A stretch of 64,000 nucleotides of DNA from Buchnera aphidicola (Aphis helianthi) (GTDB taxonomy: Bacteria > Pseudomonadota > Gammaproteobacteria > Enterobacterales > Enterobacteriaceae): positions 372,001-436,000 of the forward strand of contig NZ_CP034894.1 in the NCBI RefSeq assembly GCF_005083845.1, written 5' to 3'. Positions 29,999 through 39,310 of this stretch are shown one piece after another (position 1 is the first letter of the stretch; every line of letters starts with the position of its first letter). A program made the translations under genes and the position numbers. Below the pieces are notes generated by a model, which saw nothing but the letters and a program-made list of their open reading frames with translations, ran no database searches and was not told the origin of the DNA.

Positions 29999-31015
29999 AT
30001 GAATTATCTTTATCAACGTCATTTTTTAAGATTATTAGATTTTTCTGATATAGAATTAGAAAATATTATCATATTATCTGAAAAACTAAAAAAAATAAAA
30101 AAAAATAATCAAGAAATTCAATTACTGAAAAAAAAAAATATTGCTTTAATTTTTGAAAAAGAGTCGACTCGTACAAGATGCTCATTTGAAATTGCTGCAT
30201 TTGACCAAGGTGCTCATGTTACTTATCTTGGGCCAGGTAGTACTCATCTTGGTACAAAAGAATCAATTGAAGATACAGCAAAAGTACTTAGTCGTTTATA
30301 TGATGGAATTGAATATAGAGGGCATAATCACGAAGTAATAGAAACTTTAGCAAAATATTCTAATGTTCCTGTATGGAATGGATTAACTGAAAAATTTCAT
30401 CCTACACAAATAATTGCAGATTTGTTAACAATGAAAGAAGTGTTTCCAAAAAAACAATTCTTTGAAATAAAATGTGCATATGTTGGTGACTCTCATAATA
30501 ATATTGCAAATACTTTATTAGAAGCTGCATCTATTTTAGGAATAGATTTACGTTTAATATCTCCTAAAAAATATTGGCCTGAAAAAAATATTTTAAGTTT
30601 ATGCCAAGAAAAATCAAAAAAAAATAAAAAACAAATTATATGTACTGAAAATATTGAAGAAGGTATAAAAAATGTAGATTTTATTTATACCGATGTTTGG
30701 GTTTCTATGGGAGAACCTGAAAAAACATGGAAAGAAAAAATAAAACTCTTAAAAAATTATCAAGTTAATCAAAATATGATAGATATGACCAACAATCCTT
30801 CTGTAAAAGTATTGCATTGTCTTCCTGCATTACACGACCAAAAAAATATTATAGTTAAATCAATATTAAAAGAATATAATTTACAAGATGGAATAGAAAT
30901 TACAGATAATATTTTTCAAAAAAATCAAGGAATTATTTTTGAGCAAGCAGAAAACAGATTACATACTATAAAAGCTATTCTTATATCTAGTCTTATTAAA
31001 ACAATTAATTTATAA
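29999..31015 (+). CDS. argI: Ornithine carbamoyltransferase
   Basis: Makes citrulline from ornithine and carbamoyl phosphate in arginine synthesis, an amino acid the symbiont provides to its host. It has 338 residues (334 in E. coli). The carbamoyl phosphate motif [10 protein letters not shown] is near residue 54, HPTQ near 136, the ornithine-binding DVWVSMGE near 232 and the catalytic HCLPALHD near 273. Symbol argI is given by its location next to pepA/valS and pyrB. Divergent from pepA. Confidence 0.95.
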   Translation: MNYLYQRHFLRLLDFSDIELENIIILSEKLKKIKKNNQEIQLLKKKNIALIFEKESTRTRCSFEIAAFDQGAHVTYLGPGSTHLGTKESIEDTAKVLSRLYDGIEYRGHNHEVIETLAKYSNVPVWNGLTEKFHPTQIIADLLTMKEVFPKKQFFEIKCAYVGDSHNNIANTLLEAASILGIDLRLISPKKYWPEKNILSLCQEKSKKNKKQIICTENIEEGIKNVDFIYTDVWVSMGEPEKTWKEKIKLLKNYQVNQNMIDMTNNPSVKVLHCLPALHDQKNIIVKSILKEYNLQDGIEITDNIFQKNQGIIFEQAENRLHTIKAILISSLIKTINL

Positions 31016-31127
31016 AATTAAAAATATTTAATTTATAAAAAATTATTTGTTAATATTGTTTCTCATCTTGTTTATAAAAAATAACGCTAACTACTTTTGT
31101 TTTATCTATATTCAAGGAATTTAGAAG

Positions 31128-32060
31128 TTGAGAAACTCTCTATATAAAAAAAATATAATTTCAATAAATGATCTTCAGCGTAATGAATTAGAATTAGTTT
31201 TAAAAAAATCTGCTATTTTAAAGAAACAACCGGCACCTAATCTACTAAAAAATAAAATTATTGCCAGTTGTTTTTTTGAAGCATCTACTCGAACACGTTT
31301 ATCTTTTGAAACTGCAGTTTATCGATTAGGTGCTTCCATAATAGGTTTTTCTGATGGAAATAATATTTCTTTAGGCAAAAAGGGAGAAACTTTAGCAGAT
31401 ACTATTTCAGTAATCAGTTCATATGTAGATGCTATTATTATTAGACATCCTCAAGAGGGATCTGCTCGTTTAGCTGCAGAATTTTCTAATAATATACCTG
31501 TATTTAACGCTGGAGATGGATCTAATCAACATCCCACTCAAACATTATTAGATTTGTTTACTATTCAAGAAACGCAAAATCGACTTAATGATTTAAATAT
31601 TGCAATGGTAGGTGATTTAAAATACGGAAGAACTGTTCATTCTTTAACACAAGCATTAGCTAAATATAAAAAAAATAAGTTTTTTTTTATTTCGCCTGAT
31701 GCCTTAAAAATGCCAAATTATATTAACGATACACTTTTAGAAAATGGTATTAGCTGGATAAGATGTCAAAACATAGAAGAAATTATTTCTGAAATCGATA
31801 TTCTTTACATGACACGTGTTCAAAAAGAAAGATTGGATTCTACTGAATATGCAAATGCTAAATCAAAGTTTATTTTACATAGTAAAATGTTAAAAAATGC
31901 CCGGAGTAATTTAAAAATATTACATCCTCTTCCTCGAATAGATGAAATTGATCATGATGTTGACTATACACCTTATGCTTGGTACTTTAAACAGGCAGCA
32001 AATGGTATTTATGCACGTCAAGCAATATTATCATTAGTATTAATAGAAAATCATTTTTAA
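31128..32060 (+). CDS. pyrB: Aspartate carbamoyltransferase, catalytic chain
   Basis: Condenses carbamoyl phosphate with aspartate, the committed step of pyrimidine synthesis. The start is TTG: it lies nine bases after AAGGA and aligns exactly with the E. coli N-terminus ([17 protein letters not shown]). It has 310 residues (311 in E. coli). Motifs are [12 protein letters not shown] near 51, the 80s-loop [18 protein letters not shown] near 130 and HPLPRIDEI near 265. pyrI starts 10 bases downstream. The E. coli pyrBI attenuator and leader peptide are not visible in the 112-base upstream gap. Confidence 0.97.
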   Translation: MRNSLYKKNIISINDLQRNELELVLKKSAILKKQPAPNLLKNKIIASCFFEASTRTRLSFETAVYRLGASIIGFSDGNNISLGKKGETLADTISVISSYVDAIIIRHPQEGSARLAAEFSNNIPVFNAGDGSNQHPTQTLLDLFTIQETQNRLNDLNIAMVGDLKYGRTVHSLTQALAKYKKNKFFFISPDALKMPNYINDTLLENGISWIRCQNIEEIISEIDILYMTRVQKERLDSTEYANAKSKFILHSKMLKNARSNLKILHPLPRIDEIDHDVDYTPYAWYFKQAANGIYARQAILSLVLIENHF

Positions 32061-32070
32061 TAAGAAACAT

Positions 32071-32529
32071 ATGCAAATAAACAAACTTCAAGTGGAAGCT
32101 ATAAAATGTGGTAGTGTAATAGATCATATTCCTTCTCAAATTGGTTTTAAACTATTATCTTTATTTAGATTCACAGAAACAGAAAAACGAATTACTATTG
32201 GTTTAAACTTACCTTCTCAAAAACTAGGTAAAAAAGATATCATCAAAATTGAAAATACTTTTTTAAGTGCAGATCAAATTAATCAATTAGCTATTTATTC
32301 ACCTTGTGCTACAGTAAATTATATTGATCAATATAATTTAGTAGGGAAAATATTTCCAACATTACCTAAAAAAATCGATCGTATTTTAATCTGCCCAAAT
32401 AGTAATTGTATTAGTCATAATAATTGCATAACTTCTAGTTTTCTTTTTATAAAAAAACTAGATAATAACATGAATTTAAAATGTCAATATTGTGAAAAAG
32501 AATTTTCTAAAAATATAGTTTTATCATAA
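32071..32529 (+). CDS. pyrI: Aspartate carbamoyltransferase, regulatory chain
   Basis: Regulatory subunit that binds CTP/ATP and confers allosteric control on PyrB. It has 152 residues (153 in E. coli). The N-terminal allosteric domain carries [16 protein letters not shown] near 18-33. The C-terminal zinc domain has four cysteines in [11 protein letters not shown] and CQYCEKEF (near 109-142), which contact the catalytic chain. Both domains are complete, so end-product control of this pathway seems retained, unlike PheA in this window. Confidence 0.96.
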   Translation: MQINKLQVEAIKCGSVIDHIPSQIGFKLLSLFRFTETEKRITIGLNLPSQKLGKKDIIKIENTFLSADQINQLAIYSPCATVNYIDQYNLVGKIFPTLPKKIDRILICPNSNCISHNNCITSSFLFIKKLDNNMNLKCQYCEKEFSKNIVLS

Positions 32530-32568
32530 AATATTAAGCAAAAGTTTTTATCAACATAATGGTGTCAT

Positions 32569-32952
32569 ATGAATATTATCAATACAAACAATGCTCCTCA
32601 ACCTATTGGACCATATTCACAAGCTATACAATTCGATAATTTTTTAATTACATCAGGTCAAATACCCATTGATATAAAATCTGGAAATATACCAGAAGGT
32701 ATCGATGATCAAACATATATAGTATTAAGAAATATAAAATATATTCTTAAAGAATCAAAATATACAGTAAATGATATTACTAAAATCACAATATTTACTA
32801 TTGATTTAAAAAAAATTGAAATAATCAATAAGATATATAAAAATTTTTTTTTAAAAAATAAATCATCTTTACCAGCAAGATCTTGTGTAGAAGTAGTCGC
32901 TTTACCAAAAAATGTTCAAATTGAAATGGAAGCTATTGCTTATAGAAAATAA
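32569..32952 (+). CDS. ridA: Enamine/imine deaminase RidA
   Basis: Hydrolyses reactive 2-aminoacrylate-type enamines released by PLP enzymes such as threonine dehydratase. The 127 residues are typical of the YjgF/RidA family (128 in E. coli). APQPIGPYSQA lies near residue 8. The catalytic-pocket arginine is in LPARSCVEVVALPKNVQIEMEAIA near 105. It follows pyrI by 39 bases, matching pyrBI-ridA order in E. coli. Confidence 0.96.
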   Translation: MNIINTNNAPQPIGPYSQAIQFDNFLITSGQIPIDIKSGNIPEGIDDQTYIVLRNIKYILKESKYTVNDITKITIFTIDLKKIEIINKIYKNFFLKNKSSLPARSCVEVVALPKNVQIEMEAIAYRK

Positions 32953-32997
32953 AATAATTAAAATTAAATTTATTCTAATTACTTATCAATGTTCAAT

Positions 32998-33014
32998 ATG
33001 CCGCGAAGCGGCAT
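32998..33014. terminator. GC-rich hairpin between ridA and deaD
   Basis: ATGCCGC and GCGGCAT form a perfect 7-bp stem around a GAA loop, in otherwise A/T DNA between convergent genes. It is followed by six A on the plus strand, so on the minus strand a T-run precedes rather than follows the stem. It is symmetric enough to stop transcription from either side, but not a textbook intrinsic terminator. Confidence 0.55.
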
Positions 33015-33020
33015 AAAAAA

Positions 33021-34820
33021 TTAAATATTTTTCCGACGAGAAAAAGATGGTTTTATTTCATTTTTATTAGAATGAGATTTGTTTAAACGATTTTCAGAAA
33101 AACGACGATTAGTATTTATATCTTTATTAAAAACAGATCGATTATATGATCTATTTTGATTGAATCTCAGATCTCGTAATAATTTTATATTTATTGATTT
33201 ATTTAAAATCCTAGTTTTCATAAGATGCTGCAATAATTCTTTAGATAAACCTTTAGGTAATTCAATAATAGAATACGAAGAAAATAATTTTATATTACCA
33301 ATATTTCGACTGTTTATATTTCCTTCATTAGCAATAGCACCAACTATATGACGCACTTCAACTCCGTCATTACGACCAATTTCAATACGATATAAATCTA
33401 TATCTTTTATATCTTTTCGATTTCTATTATTTCGATTATTTCGATTTTCATCACGTCTACGATCATCTTTATAAAACATTTCTTTCAGAGGACGTTTTAA
33501 TAAATCTTTTTTAATAATTAAAGGACGACCTCCTTGAGCCATTTTTAATAAAGCTGCTGCAAGAGTTTTAATATCTAAATCATCAGAAGAATATAATTTA
33601 TCTAATAAAGCTACATATTCATCTAAATCTCTACTCTCTAATTGCTGTTGTACTTTTTTTGCAAATTGTTTTAGACGTTTTTCACATAATAATTCAATTT
33701 TCGGCAATTGTACTTCTGGAATAGATTGATTAATTGTACGTTCAATATTACGTAATAATCGACGTTCACGATTTTCAACGAATAATAAAGCTCTTCCTGC
33801 TCTTCCTGCTCTTCCTGTTCTTCCAATACGATGCACGTAAGACTCAGAATCCATTGGAATATCATAATTAATAACAAAACTAATTCGATCAACATCTAAA
33901 CCACGAGCAGCTACATCTGTGGCAATTAAAATATCTAATCTACCATTTTTTAAACGTTCTAACGTTTGTTCACGTAATGCTTGATTCATATCTCCATTTA
34001 ATGCTGCGCTGTTATATCCATGTTTTTCTAATGCTTCAGATACTTCTAAAGTGGCATTTTTTGTTTTTACAAAAATAATTGTGGCAGAAAATTCTTCTAC
34101 TTCTAAAAAACGAATCAAAGCATCTGTTTTTCTACCATATACCATCCAGTAACTTTGCTTTATATCTGGACGTGTAGTGATATTAGATTTAATTTTTATT
34201 TCTTTAGGATCTTTCATAAATCGTTTAGAAATACGTCGTATTACTTCAGGCATAGTTGCTGAAAATAAAGCAGTTTGATGTTCCTTAGGTATTTTCGACA
34301 TAATTGTTTCTACATCTTCTATGAACCCCATTCTCAACATTTCATCTGCTTCATCTAAAACTAAAGCATGTAAATTTGAAAGATTAAGTGTTCCTCTTTT
34401 TAAATGATCTAATAAACGTCCTGGAGTTCCTACAACAATTTGAGGTCCTTGTTTTAATGCACGCAATTGTAATTCGTAACGTTGCCCTCCATATAAAGGT
34501 AATACATGTACTCCGACTATATATTTAGAAAAAACCGAAAAAGCTTCAGCTACTTGTACAGCTAATTCTCTTGTAGGAGCTAATACTAAAATTTGAGGCG
34601 CTTTCAAATTAGTTTTTAAATTATGCAATAATGGTAATGAAAAAGCAGCTGTTTTTCCACTTCCTGTTTGTGCCATACCTAATACATCTTTTCCTTGTAA
34701 AAGTAGTGGAATACAAGCCGCTTGAATAGGAGATGGCTTAACATATCCCATTTCATCTAAAGATTGAATAATAAAAGGATTTAAACCAAGAACAGAAAAT
34801 GTTTTTTCAATATGAGTCAT
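33021..34820 (-). CDS. deaD: DEAD-box RNA helicase DeaD (CsdA)
   Basis: ATP-dependent RNA helicase used in 50S assembly and cold adaptation; in E. coli it can replace RhlB in the cold-shock degradosome. It has 599 residues (629 in E. coli). Motifs: Q-motif [10 protein letters not shown] near 30, Walker A AQTGSGKT near 50, DEAD in VLDEADEML near 155, SAT near 188, and [15 protein letters not shown] near 332. The C-terminal DbpA-like RNA-binding domain begins with [13 protein letters not shown] near 480, and the tail is Arg/Asn-rich. nlpI, which lies between pnp and deaD in E. coli, is missing. Confidence 0.96.
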   Translation of the reverse strand: MTHIEKTFSVLGLNPFIIQSLDEMGYVKPSPIQAACIPLLLQGKDVLGMAQTGSGKTAAFSLPLLHNLKTNLKAPQILVLAPTRELAVQVAEAFSVFSKYIVGVHVLPLYGGQRYELQLRALKQGPQIVVGTPGRLLDHLKRGTLNLSNLHALVLDEADEMLRMGFIEDVETIMSKIPKEHQTALFSATMPEVIRRISKRFMKDPKEIKIKSNITTRPDIKQSYWMVYGRKTDALIRFLEVEEFSATIIFVKTKNATLEVSEALEKHGYNSAALNGDMNQALREQTLERLKNGRLDILIATDVAARGLDVDRISFVINYDIPMDSESYVHRIGRTGRAGRAGRALLFVENRERRLLRNIERTINQSIPEVQLPKIELLCEKRLKQFAKKVQQQLESRDLDEYVALLDKLYSSDDLDIKTLAAALLKMAQGGRPLIIKKDLLKRPLKEMFYKDDRRRDENRNNRNNRNRKDIKDIDLYRIEIGRNDGVEVRHIVGAIANEGNINSRNIGNIKLFSSYSIIELPKGLSKELLQHLMKTRILNKSINIKLLRDLRFNQNRSYNRSVFNKDINTNRRFSENRLNKSHSNKNEIKPSFSRRKNI

Positions 34821-35188
34821 GCAATAGATATGCCTTTTAAGTTACAGTGGCCAGTCTACATAGCTCATTATGAAAATATATATATTATTTATTCTCATTG
34901 AAAAGTGTGAACCGGCTCCAATTAAATGATCTAATAAAAAAAATACAAAATAAATAATATTGATTGCTAATAATTTACTAAATGTAACATCAGCAACTAA
35001 TTAAAAATTTTACAATATAGTATCTATATTATTAGATAAGAAAAATCAACTAAAATGAATAATAACATTATTACTTATATTATATTTTATATATTATACT
35101 TTTCAAAAAATATAAGTTTATGTTTTATTAAAATAAAAATTTTTATTTAAAATATTTAAATAAAATAATTTATTTTTAAACAATTATA
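34821..35188. other. pnp-deaD intergenic region (former nlpI site)
   Basis: 368 bases where E. coli carries nlpI. The half next to deaD (about 34821-34920) is richer in G/C and looks constrained: it contains the palindrome-like GAACCGGCTC (34909-34918), the possible leader ORF and the deaD ribosome-binding site AAAAGG. The other half (34921-35188) is featureless A/T, with no recognisable nlpI remnant. Confidence 0.55.
34842..34898 (-). CDS. Possible 18-codon leader ORF upstream of deaD
   Basis: An ATG-to-TAA frame of 18 codons ends 21 bases before the deaD start. A shorter in-frame version begins at 34868 (MSYVDWPL). The final codons lie in unusually G/C-rich leader DNA. E. coli has a small ORF (yrbN) in the same place, but I cannot confirm homology from memory. 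No convincing Shine-Dalgarno precedes either ATG: the nearest GGAG is 17 bases away. It could be a leader peptide or merely part of a structured 5' UTR. Confidence 0.3.
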   Translation of the reverse strand: MRINNIYIFIMSYVDWPL

Positions 35189-37312
35189 TCAGATAAAAAT
35201 ATTATTTATAGATTTATTAGATACAATAGAATCTTTTACTTCTTTAATACTTAATCTTAAACGTCCTTGTCGATCTATTTCTAATACTTTTACAGGTATA
35301 ATTTGATCTAGTTTTAAATGATCAGAAACTTTTTCTACTCTTTTATCAGAAATTTGAGAAATATGTACTAATCCTTCTTTTCCAAATCCTATTGTAATAA
35401 AAGCACCAAAATCTACAATTCGAGTTACTTTTCCAGAATAAACACGTCCAACTTCAATTTCTGCTGTAATTTCTTCAATTCTACGAATAGCATTTTTTGC
35501 TTTTTCTCCAATTGCAGCAGATATTTTTACTGTTCCATCATCTTCAATTTCAATTATAGTTCCTGTTTCTTCAGTTAACATTCGAATAACAGATCCTCCT
35601 TTTCCTATTACATCTTTAATTTTTTCAGGATTAATTTTAATTGTATGAATTCTAGGCGCAAATTCAGAAATTTCATTTCTAGGTTTACTTAATGCTTTTT
35701 GCATAACATTTAAAATATGCAACCTAGCGGCTTTAGCTTTATTTAAAGCAATACGCATAATTTCATTAGTTATGCCCTCTATTTTTATATCCATTTGTAA
35801 AGCTGTAATACCTTCTTGAGTTCCAGAAACTTTAAAATCCATATCTCCTAAATGATCTTCATCACCTAAAATATCTGAAAGTAATACATAACGATCACCT
35901 TCTTTTACTAAACCCATAGATATTCCAGCTACAGCAGATTTTATTGGCACACCAGCATCCATTAAAGCTAATGATGCACCACATACAGAAGCCATAGAAG
36001 AAGAACCATTTGATTCCGTTATTTCAGAAACAATTCTAATTGTATATGGAAATTCATCAATTTTAGGCATTACTGCTAAAAGACTTCTTTTAGCAAGACG
36101 ACCATGCCCAATTTCCCTTCTTTTAGGTGATCCGACTATACCAATCTCTCCAACAGAATAAGGCGGAAAATTATAATGAAATAAAAAATTATCTGTTTTG
36201 TCACCTAATAATTCATCTAAATTTTGAGCATCGCGAGAAGTTCCTAAAGTAACAGAAACTAAAGATTGTGTTTCACCTCGAGTAAATAGAGCGGAACCGT
36301 GTGTGCGAGGTAAAACACCCGTTCTAATATCTAATGCACGAATCATATCTTTTTCTCTACCATCAATACGATGTTCGTTATTTAATATACGTTTTCGTAC
36401 AACATTTTTTTCAATCTTTTGAAAAATTTCATCAATTTCATTAATATCAATATTTGAATTTTCATTTAGCAATAATTTAATAATATAATCTTTAAAAAAA
36501 ATTAGTTTTTCATGTCTCTCTTGTTTATTAAAAATTAAATAAGCATTACTTATATCTTTCTCAACTAATTTGATAAGTTTAGATTCCAGAGTAGAATTTA
36601 TTTCAGGATAAGATATAACCCAAGGTAATTTACTTGCTTCATTTGATAAAGAACGAATATTATTAATAACTACTTGTTGTTGCTGATGACCAAAAATAAT
36701 TGCTCCAAGAACTTTTTCTTCACTTAATATTTTTGATTCTGCTTCTACCATTAAAACAGCATTCTGAGTACCTGATATAACTAAATCTAACGAACTAGAT
36801 TTCATATCTTCAGTGGTAGGATTTAAAATATATTGATTATTAATTAAACCAACTCTTGCAGCTCCTACTGGTCCGTAAAATGGAATACCAGATAAACTTA
36901 ATGCCGCGGAAGCTCCAATAATAGAAATTATATCAGGATTTATTTGAGGATTAACTGATACTACTGTAGCAATTATTTGAATTTCATTAAAAAATCCTTT
37001 AGGAAACAAAGGTCGAATTGGTCTATCAATTAATCGAGCAGTTAATATTTCACTTTCACTTGGACGGCCTTCTCTTCTAAAAAAACCTCCAGGTATTCGA
37101 CCAACAGCGTATGTTCTTTCTTGATAATTTACTGTAAGAGGAAAAAATTTTTGACCAGGATGAATAGTTTTATCCCCAACAACAGTGACAAAAACAGCAG
37201 TATCATCCATACTTGCCATTACAGCTGCCGTTGCTTGTCGGGCCATTATACCTGTTTCTAATGTAATTGTATGTTGACCATATTGAAATTTTCGTACAAT
37301 GGGATTCAGCAA
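35189..37312 (-). CDS. pnp: Polynucleotide phosphorylase
   Basis: 3'-5' phosphorolytic exoribonuclease of the degradosome. It has 707 residues (711 in E. coli). Two RNase PH-like domains (1-220 and 310-540) are seen, with [16 protein letters not shown] near 72 and the second-domain site [15 protein letters not shown] near 484. The KH domain (555-615, [16 protein letters not shown]) and the S1 domain (620-690, [17 protein letters not shown]) follow. Downstream of rpsO, with a terminator between them. RNase E in this window keeps a PNPase-binding-like tail, so the pair may still interact. Confidence 0.97.
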   Translation of the reverse strand: MLNPIVRKFQYGQHTITLETGIMARQATAAVMASMDDTAVFVTVVGDKTIHPGQKFFPLTVNYQERTYAVGRIPGGFFRREGRPSESEILTARLIDRPIRPLFPKGFFNEIQIIATVVSVNPQINPDIISIIGASAALSLSGIPFYGPVGAARVGLINNQYILNPTTEDMKSSSLDLVISGTQNAVLMVEAESKILSEEKVLGAIIFGHQQQQVVINNIRSLSNEASKLPWVISYPEINSTLESKLIKLVEKDISNAYLIFNKQERHEKLIFFKDYIIKLLLNENSNIDINEIDEIFQKIEKNVVRKRILNNEHRIDGREKDMIRALDIRTGVLPRTHGSALFTRGETQSLVSVTLGTSRDAQNLDELLGDKTDNFLFHYNFPPYSVGEIGIVGSPKRREIGHGRLAKRSLLAVMPKIDEFPYTIRIVSEITESNGSSSMASVCGASLALMDAGVPIKSAVAGISMGLVKEGDRYVLLSDILGDEDHLGDMDFKVSGTQEGITALQMDIKIEGITNEIMRIALNKAKAARLHILNVMQKALSKPRNEISEFAPRIHTIKINPEKIKDVIGKGGSVIRMLTEETGTIIEIEDDGTVKISAAIGEKAKNAIRRIEEITAEIEVGRVYSGKVTRIVDFGAFITIGFGKEGLVHISQISDKRVEKVSDHLKLDQIIPVKVLEIDRQGRLRLSIKEVKDSIVSNKSINNIFI

Positions 37313-37441
37313 AATAATATCCTTAATATAAAATTGATTTTTTTTGTTAATTGTGAACTAATTGATTTAAAAAATAAAAATATCAATATATTTATATAAA
37401 AATCATCTATAAATTATAAATTAAATATTTATTTTTAATGA

Positions 37442-37468
37442 TAATAAATCGATAGCATTGATTTATTA
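37442..37468 (-). promoter_or_regulatory. Possible pnp leader hairpin
   Basis: TAATAAATC and GATTTATTA are perfect 9-bp arms around a nine-base loop, in the leader between the rpsO terminator and pnp. E. coli pnp mRNA has a leader stem-loop cut by RNase III and used for autoregulation. This hairpin is in the same place, but is A/T-rich and shorter than the E. coli one, so the match is positional only. Confidence 0.3.
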
Positions 37469-37491
37469 ATAAAATATTTTAATAAAATTGT

Positions 37492-37516
37492 AAAAAAAGG
37501 GCTAATAAAGCCCTTT
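37492..37516 (-). terminator. Intrinsic terminator of rpsO
   Basis: On the minus strand AAAGGGC pairs with GCCCTTT around a seven-base loop, followed by a further run of T. It lies 63 bases after the rpsO stop and before pnp, the place of the known rpsO t1 terminator of E. coli. Confidence 0.85.
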
Positions 37517-37578
37517 ACAAAAAAATTTTACATCTAAAAAATTAAAATATTTCTATAATTTTATAATATAAAAAATAT

Positions 37579-37848
37579 TTATCGTCTTAAATTTAAATTT
37601 TCAATTAATATACTGTAACGAGACACATTTTTTTTCTTTAAATAATTTAATAATTTGCGACGTTTAGAAACCATATTTAACAAGCCTCGACGACTTGAAT
37701 GATCTTTTTTATGCTGAGAAAAATGTAATTGTAGATGATTTATTTGATGTGTTAACAATGCAACTTGAACTTCAGTATTTCCACTATCTTTATCATTTTT
37801 TCCATATTTTAAAATTTTTTCTTTTGTATTTATGATACTAAGAGACAT
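37579..37848 (-). CDS. rpsO: Ribosomal protein S15
   Basis: Primary-binding protein of the 30S platform. Start chosen at [12 protein letters not shown] because it matches E. coli S15 (MSLS) and gives exactly 89 residues; an ATG 12 bases upstream overlaps the Shine-Dalgarno GAGG. Diagnostic segments are [20 protein letters not shown] near 20-40, [25 protein letters not shown] near 45-70 and the terminal LNLRR. It lies between truB and pnp as in E. coli, with a terminator just downstream. Confidence 0.98.
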   Translation of the reverse strand: MSLSIINTKEKILKYGKNDKDSGNTEVQVALLTHQINHLQLHFSQHKKDHSSRRGLLNMVSKRRKLLNYLKKKNVSRYSILIENLNLRR

Positions 37849-37945
37849 ATAATACCTCATATATTTTTAATTATATTTAACTAATATTTTAGTAAAATTA
37901 TTTAAAAATAATATCATGCTACTCTTAAATTTAATAGAAAATAAC

Positions 37946-38866
37946 TTAATTAGTACATATAGAAATTAACCGATATGGAATTAAGATTAATTCAGTATTA
38001 ATTTTTCCTAATCCAAGAAATAATTTTTTTTCTTTATCGAAAACACGTACTAAACTATTTTTAATATTAGATTTAAAATTGATCTTTTGTCCTAATTTAA
38101 AATTAAGAGATTGTTGTTTAGAAAGATATACCTTTGATAAAAAATCAACAGGAGTGTCAATAGGCATTAATAAACTATCTATTTTTTTTGTACCTGTATT
38201 ACTTAATAATTCCTTTAAATAAGGTATTGTGATTAATTTAGCACAAGAAAGCAATCCTACTTGTGTACGACGTAATGAAATAACATGCGCACCACAACGT
38301 AATTTTTCTCCTAAATCATCAATAAGCGTTCTAATATATGTTCCTTTTGAACAATGTACATTTAATTCGATTAAATTATTTTTTTGCTCAATAAGATTTA
38401 ATTTATATATTTTAATATGTCTTACATTACGTGAAATATCTAATCCCTTTCTTGCATATTTATATAAAGGGATACCATTATACTTAATTGCTGAATACAT
38501 TGAAGGTATTTGACTAATTGCACCAGTTAATTCTTTTAAAGCATTATTTAACTCAATAAATGTAAATGAAATTGTTCTTTTCTTTAAAATAATTCCAGAA
38601 GAATCACACGTAGATGTTTTTTCACCTAATTTAGCGATTACATTATACTTTTTATCAGAATTATTTAAATAATGAGAAAACTTTGTGCTTTCTCCGAAAC
38701 AAATTGGTAACATTCCTGTAGCTAAAGGATCTAAAGTACCAATATATCCGGCTTTTTTAGCATTAAAAATACCTTTTACTTGTTGTAAAGTATGATTAGA
38801 AGATATTCCTGTGGGTTTATCTATTAACAAAAATCCATTAATATCACGTTTTTTATAAAAAAGCAT
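37946..38866 (-). CDS. truB: tRNA pseudouridine(55) synthase TruB
   Basis: Makes the universal pseudouridine 55 in the tRNA T loop and acts as a tRNA chaperone. It has 306 residues (314 in E. coli). GFLLIDKPTGISSNHTLQQ is at residues 11-29. The catalytic aspartate lies in GYIGTLDPLATGMLPICFGE near 46-51. A C-terminal PUA-like domain is present but diverged. It is part of the infB-rbfA-truB-rpsO series on one strand. Confidence 0.96.
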   Translation of the reverse strand: MLFYKKRDINGFLLIDKPTGISSNHTLQQVKGIFNAKKAGYIGTLDPLATGMLPICFGESTKFSHYLNNSDKKYNVIAKLGEKTSTCDSSGIILKKRTISFTFIELNNALKELTGAISQIPSMYSAIKYNGIPLYKYARKGLDISRNVRHIKIYKLNLIEQKNNLIELNVHCSKGTYIRTLIDDLGEKLRCGAHVISLRRTQVGLLSCAKLITIPYLKELLSNTGTKKIDSLLMPIDTPVDFLSKVYLSKQQSLNFKLGQKINFKSNIKNSLVRVFDKEKKLFLGLGKINTELILIPYRLISICTN

Positions 38867-38880
38867 CCAACTAACCTATA

Positions 38881-39252
38881 TTAAATAACATTATTTTTTT
38901 TTATCAGTTTATTCAACAATAAAGAAATTTTATTACCTTTTGAAAAAGAATCATCATAATAAAAAACAATATTTGGTATAATTCTCAATTTTAGTTTTTT
39001 ACATAATAGTTTACGTATATAACCAGATGCTTTGTTTAATAAATTTAATAATTTTTTTATACTTAAGTTATGATTTTTTTCTAAAAAACTAACAAAAACC
39101 TGAGCATAAGATAAATCTTTAGATACAACAACTTCGGAAACTGTTATAATTGTTTTAAAACGTGGATCTTTAAGAAAATATTGTATAATGATTGCAATAT
39201 GCTTTTGTAACTCCTGAGCTATTCTAGAAGATCGACTAAATGATTTTTCCAT
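38881..39252 (-). CDS. rbfA: Ribosome-binding factor A
   Basis: KH-fold factor for late maturation of the 30S subunit and 16S rRNA 5' end, important at low temperature. It has 123 residues (133 in E. coli). It begins MEKSFSRSSRIAQELQKHIA, has VSEVVVSKDLSYAQVFVSF near 40-58 and LRIIPNIVFYYDDSFSKGNKI near 90-110. The C-terminal disordered tail is shortened. Fifteen bases before truB and 58 after infB. Confidence 0.95.
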   Translation of the reverse strand: MEKSFSRSSRIAQELQKHIAIIIQYFLKDPRFKTIITVSEVVVSKDLSYAQVFVSFLEKNHNLSIKKLLNLLNKASGYIRKLLCKKLKLRIIPNIVFYYDDSFSKGNKISLLLNKLIKKNNVI

Positions 39253-39310
39253 ATTTTTATTACCAATATTTTATATATATTTAAAAATATTAATTTATCT
39301 GTAAAATTTT

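Noticed and set aside
31016..31127. Possible pyrBI attenuator and leader peptide
   Set aside because: No stem-loop with a T tract and no pyrimidine-rich leader ORF could be found, so E. coli-style attenuation is not supported.
33671..33895. Glutamate-rich 74-codon frame within deaD, and a GCTCTTCCT tandem repeat there
   Set aside because: The repeat is simply the coding sequence of the conserved [12 protein letters not shown] helicase motif; the extra frame is its shadow.
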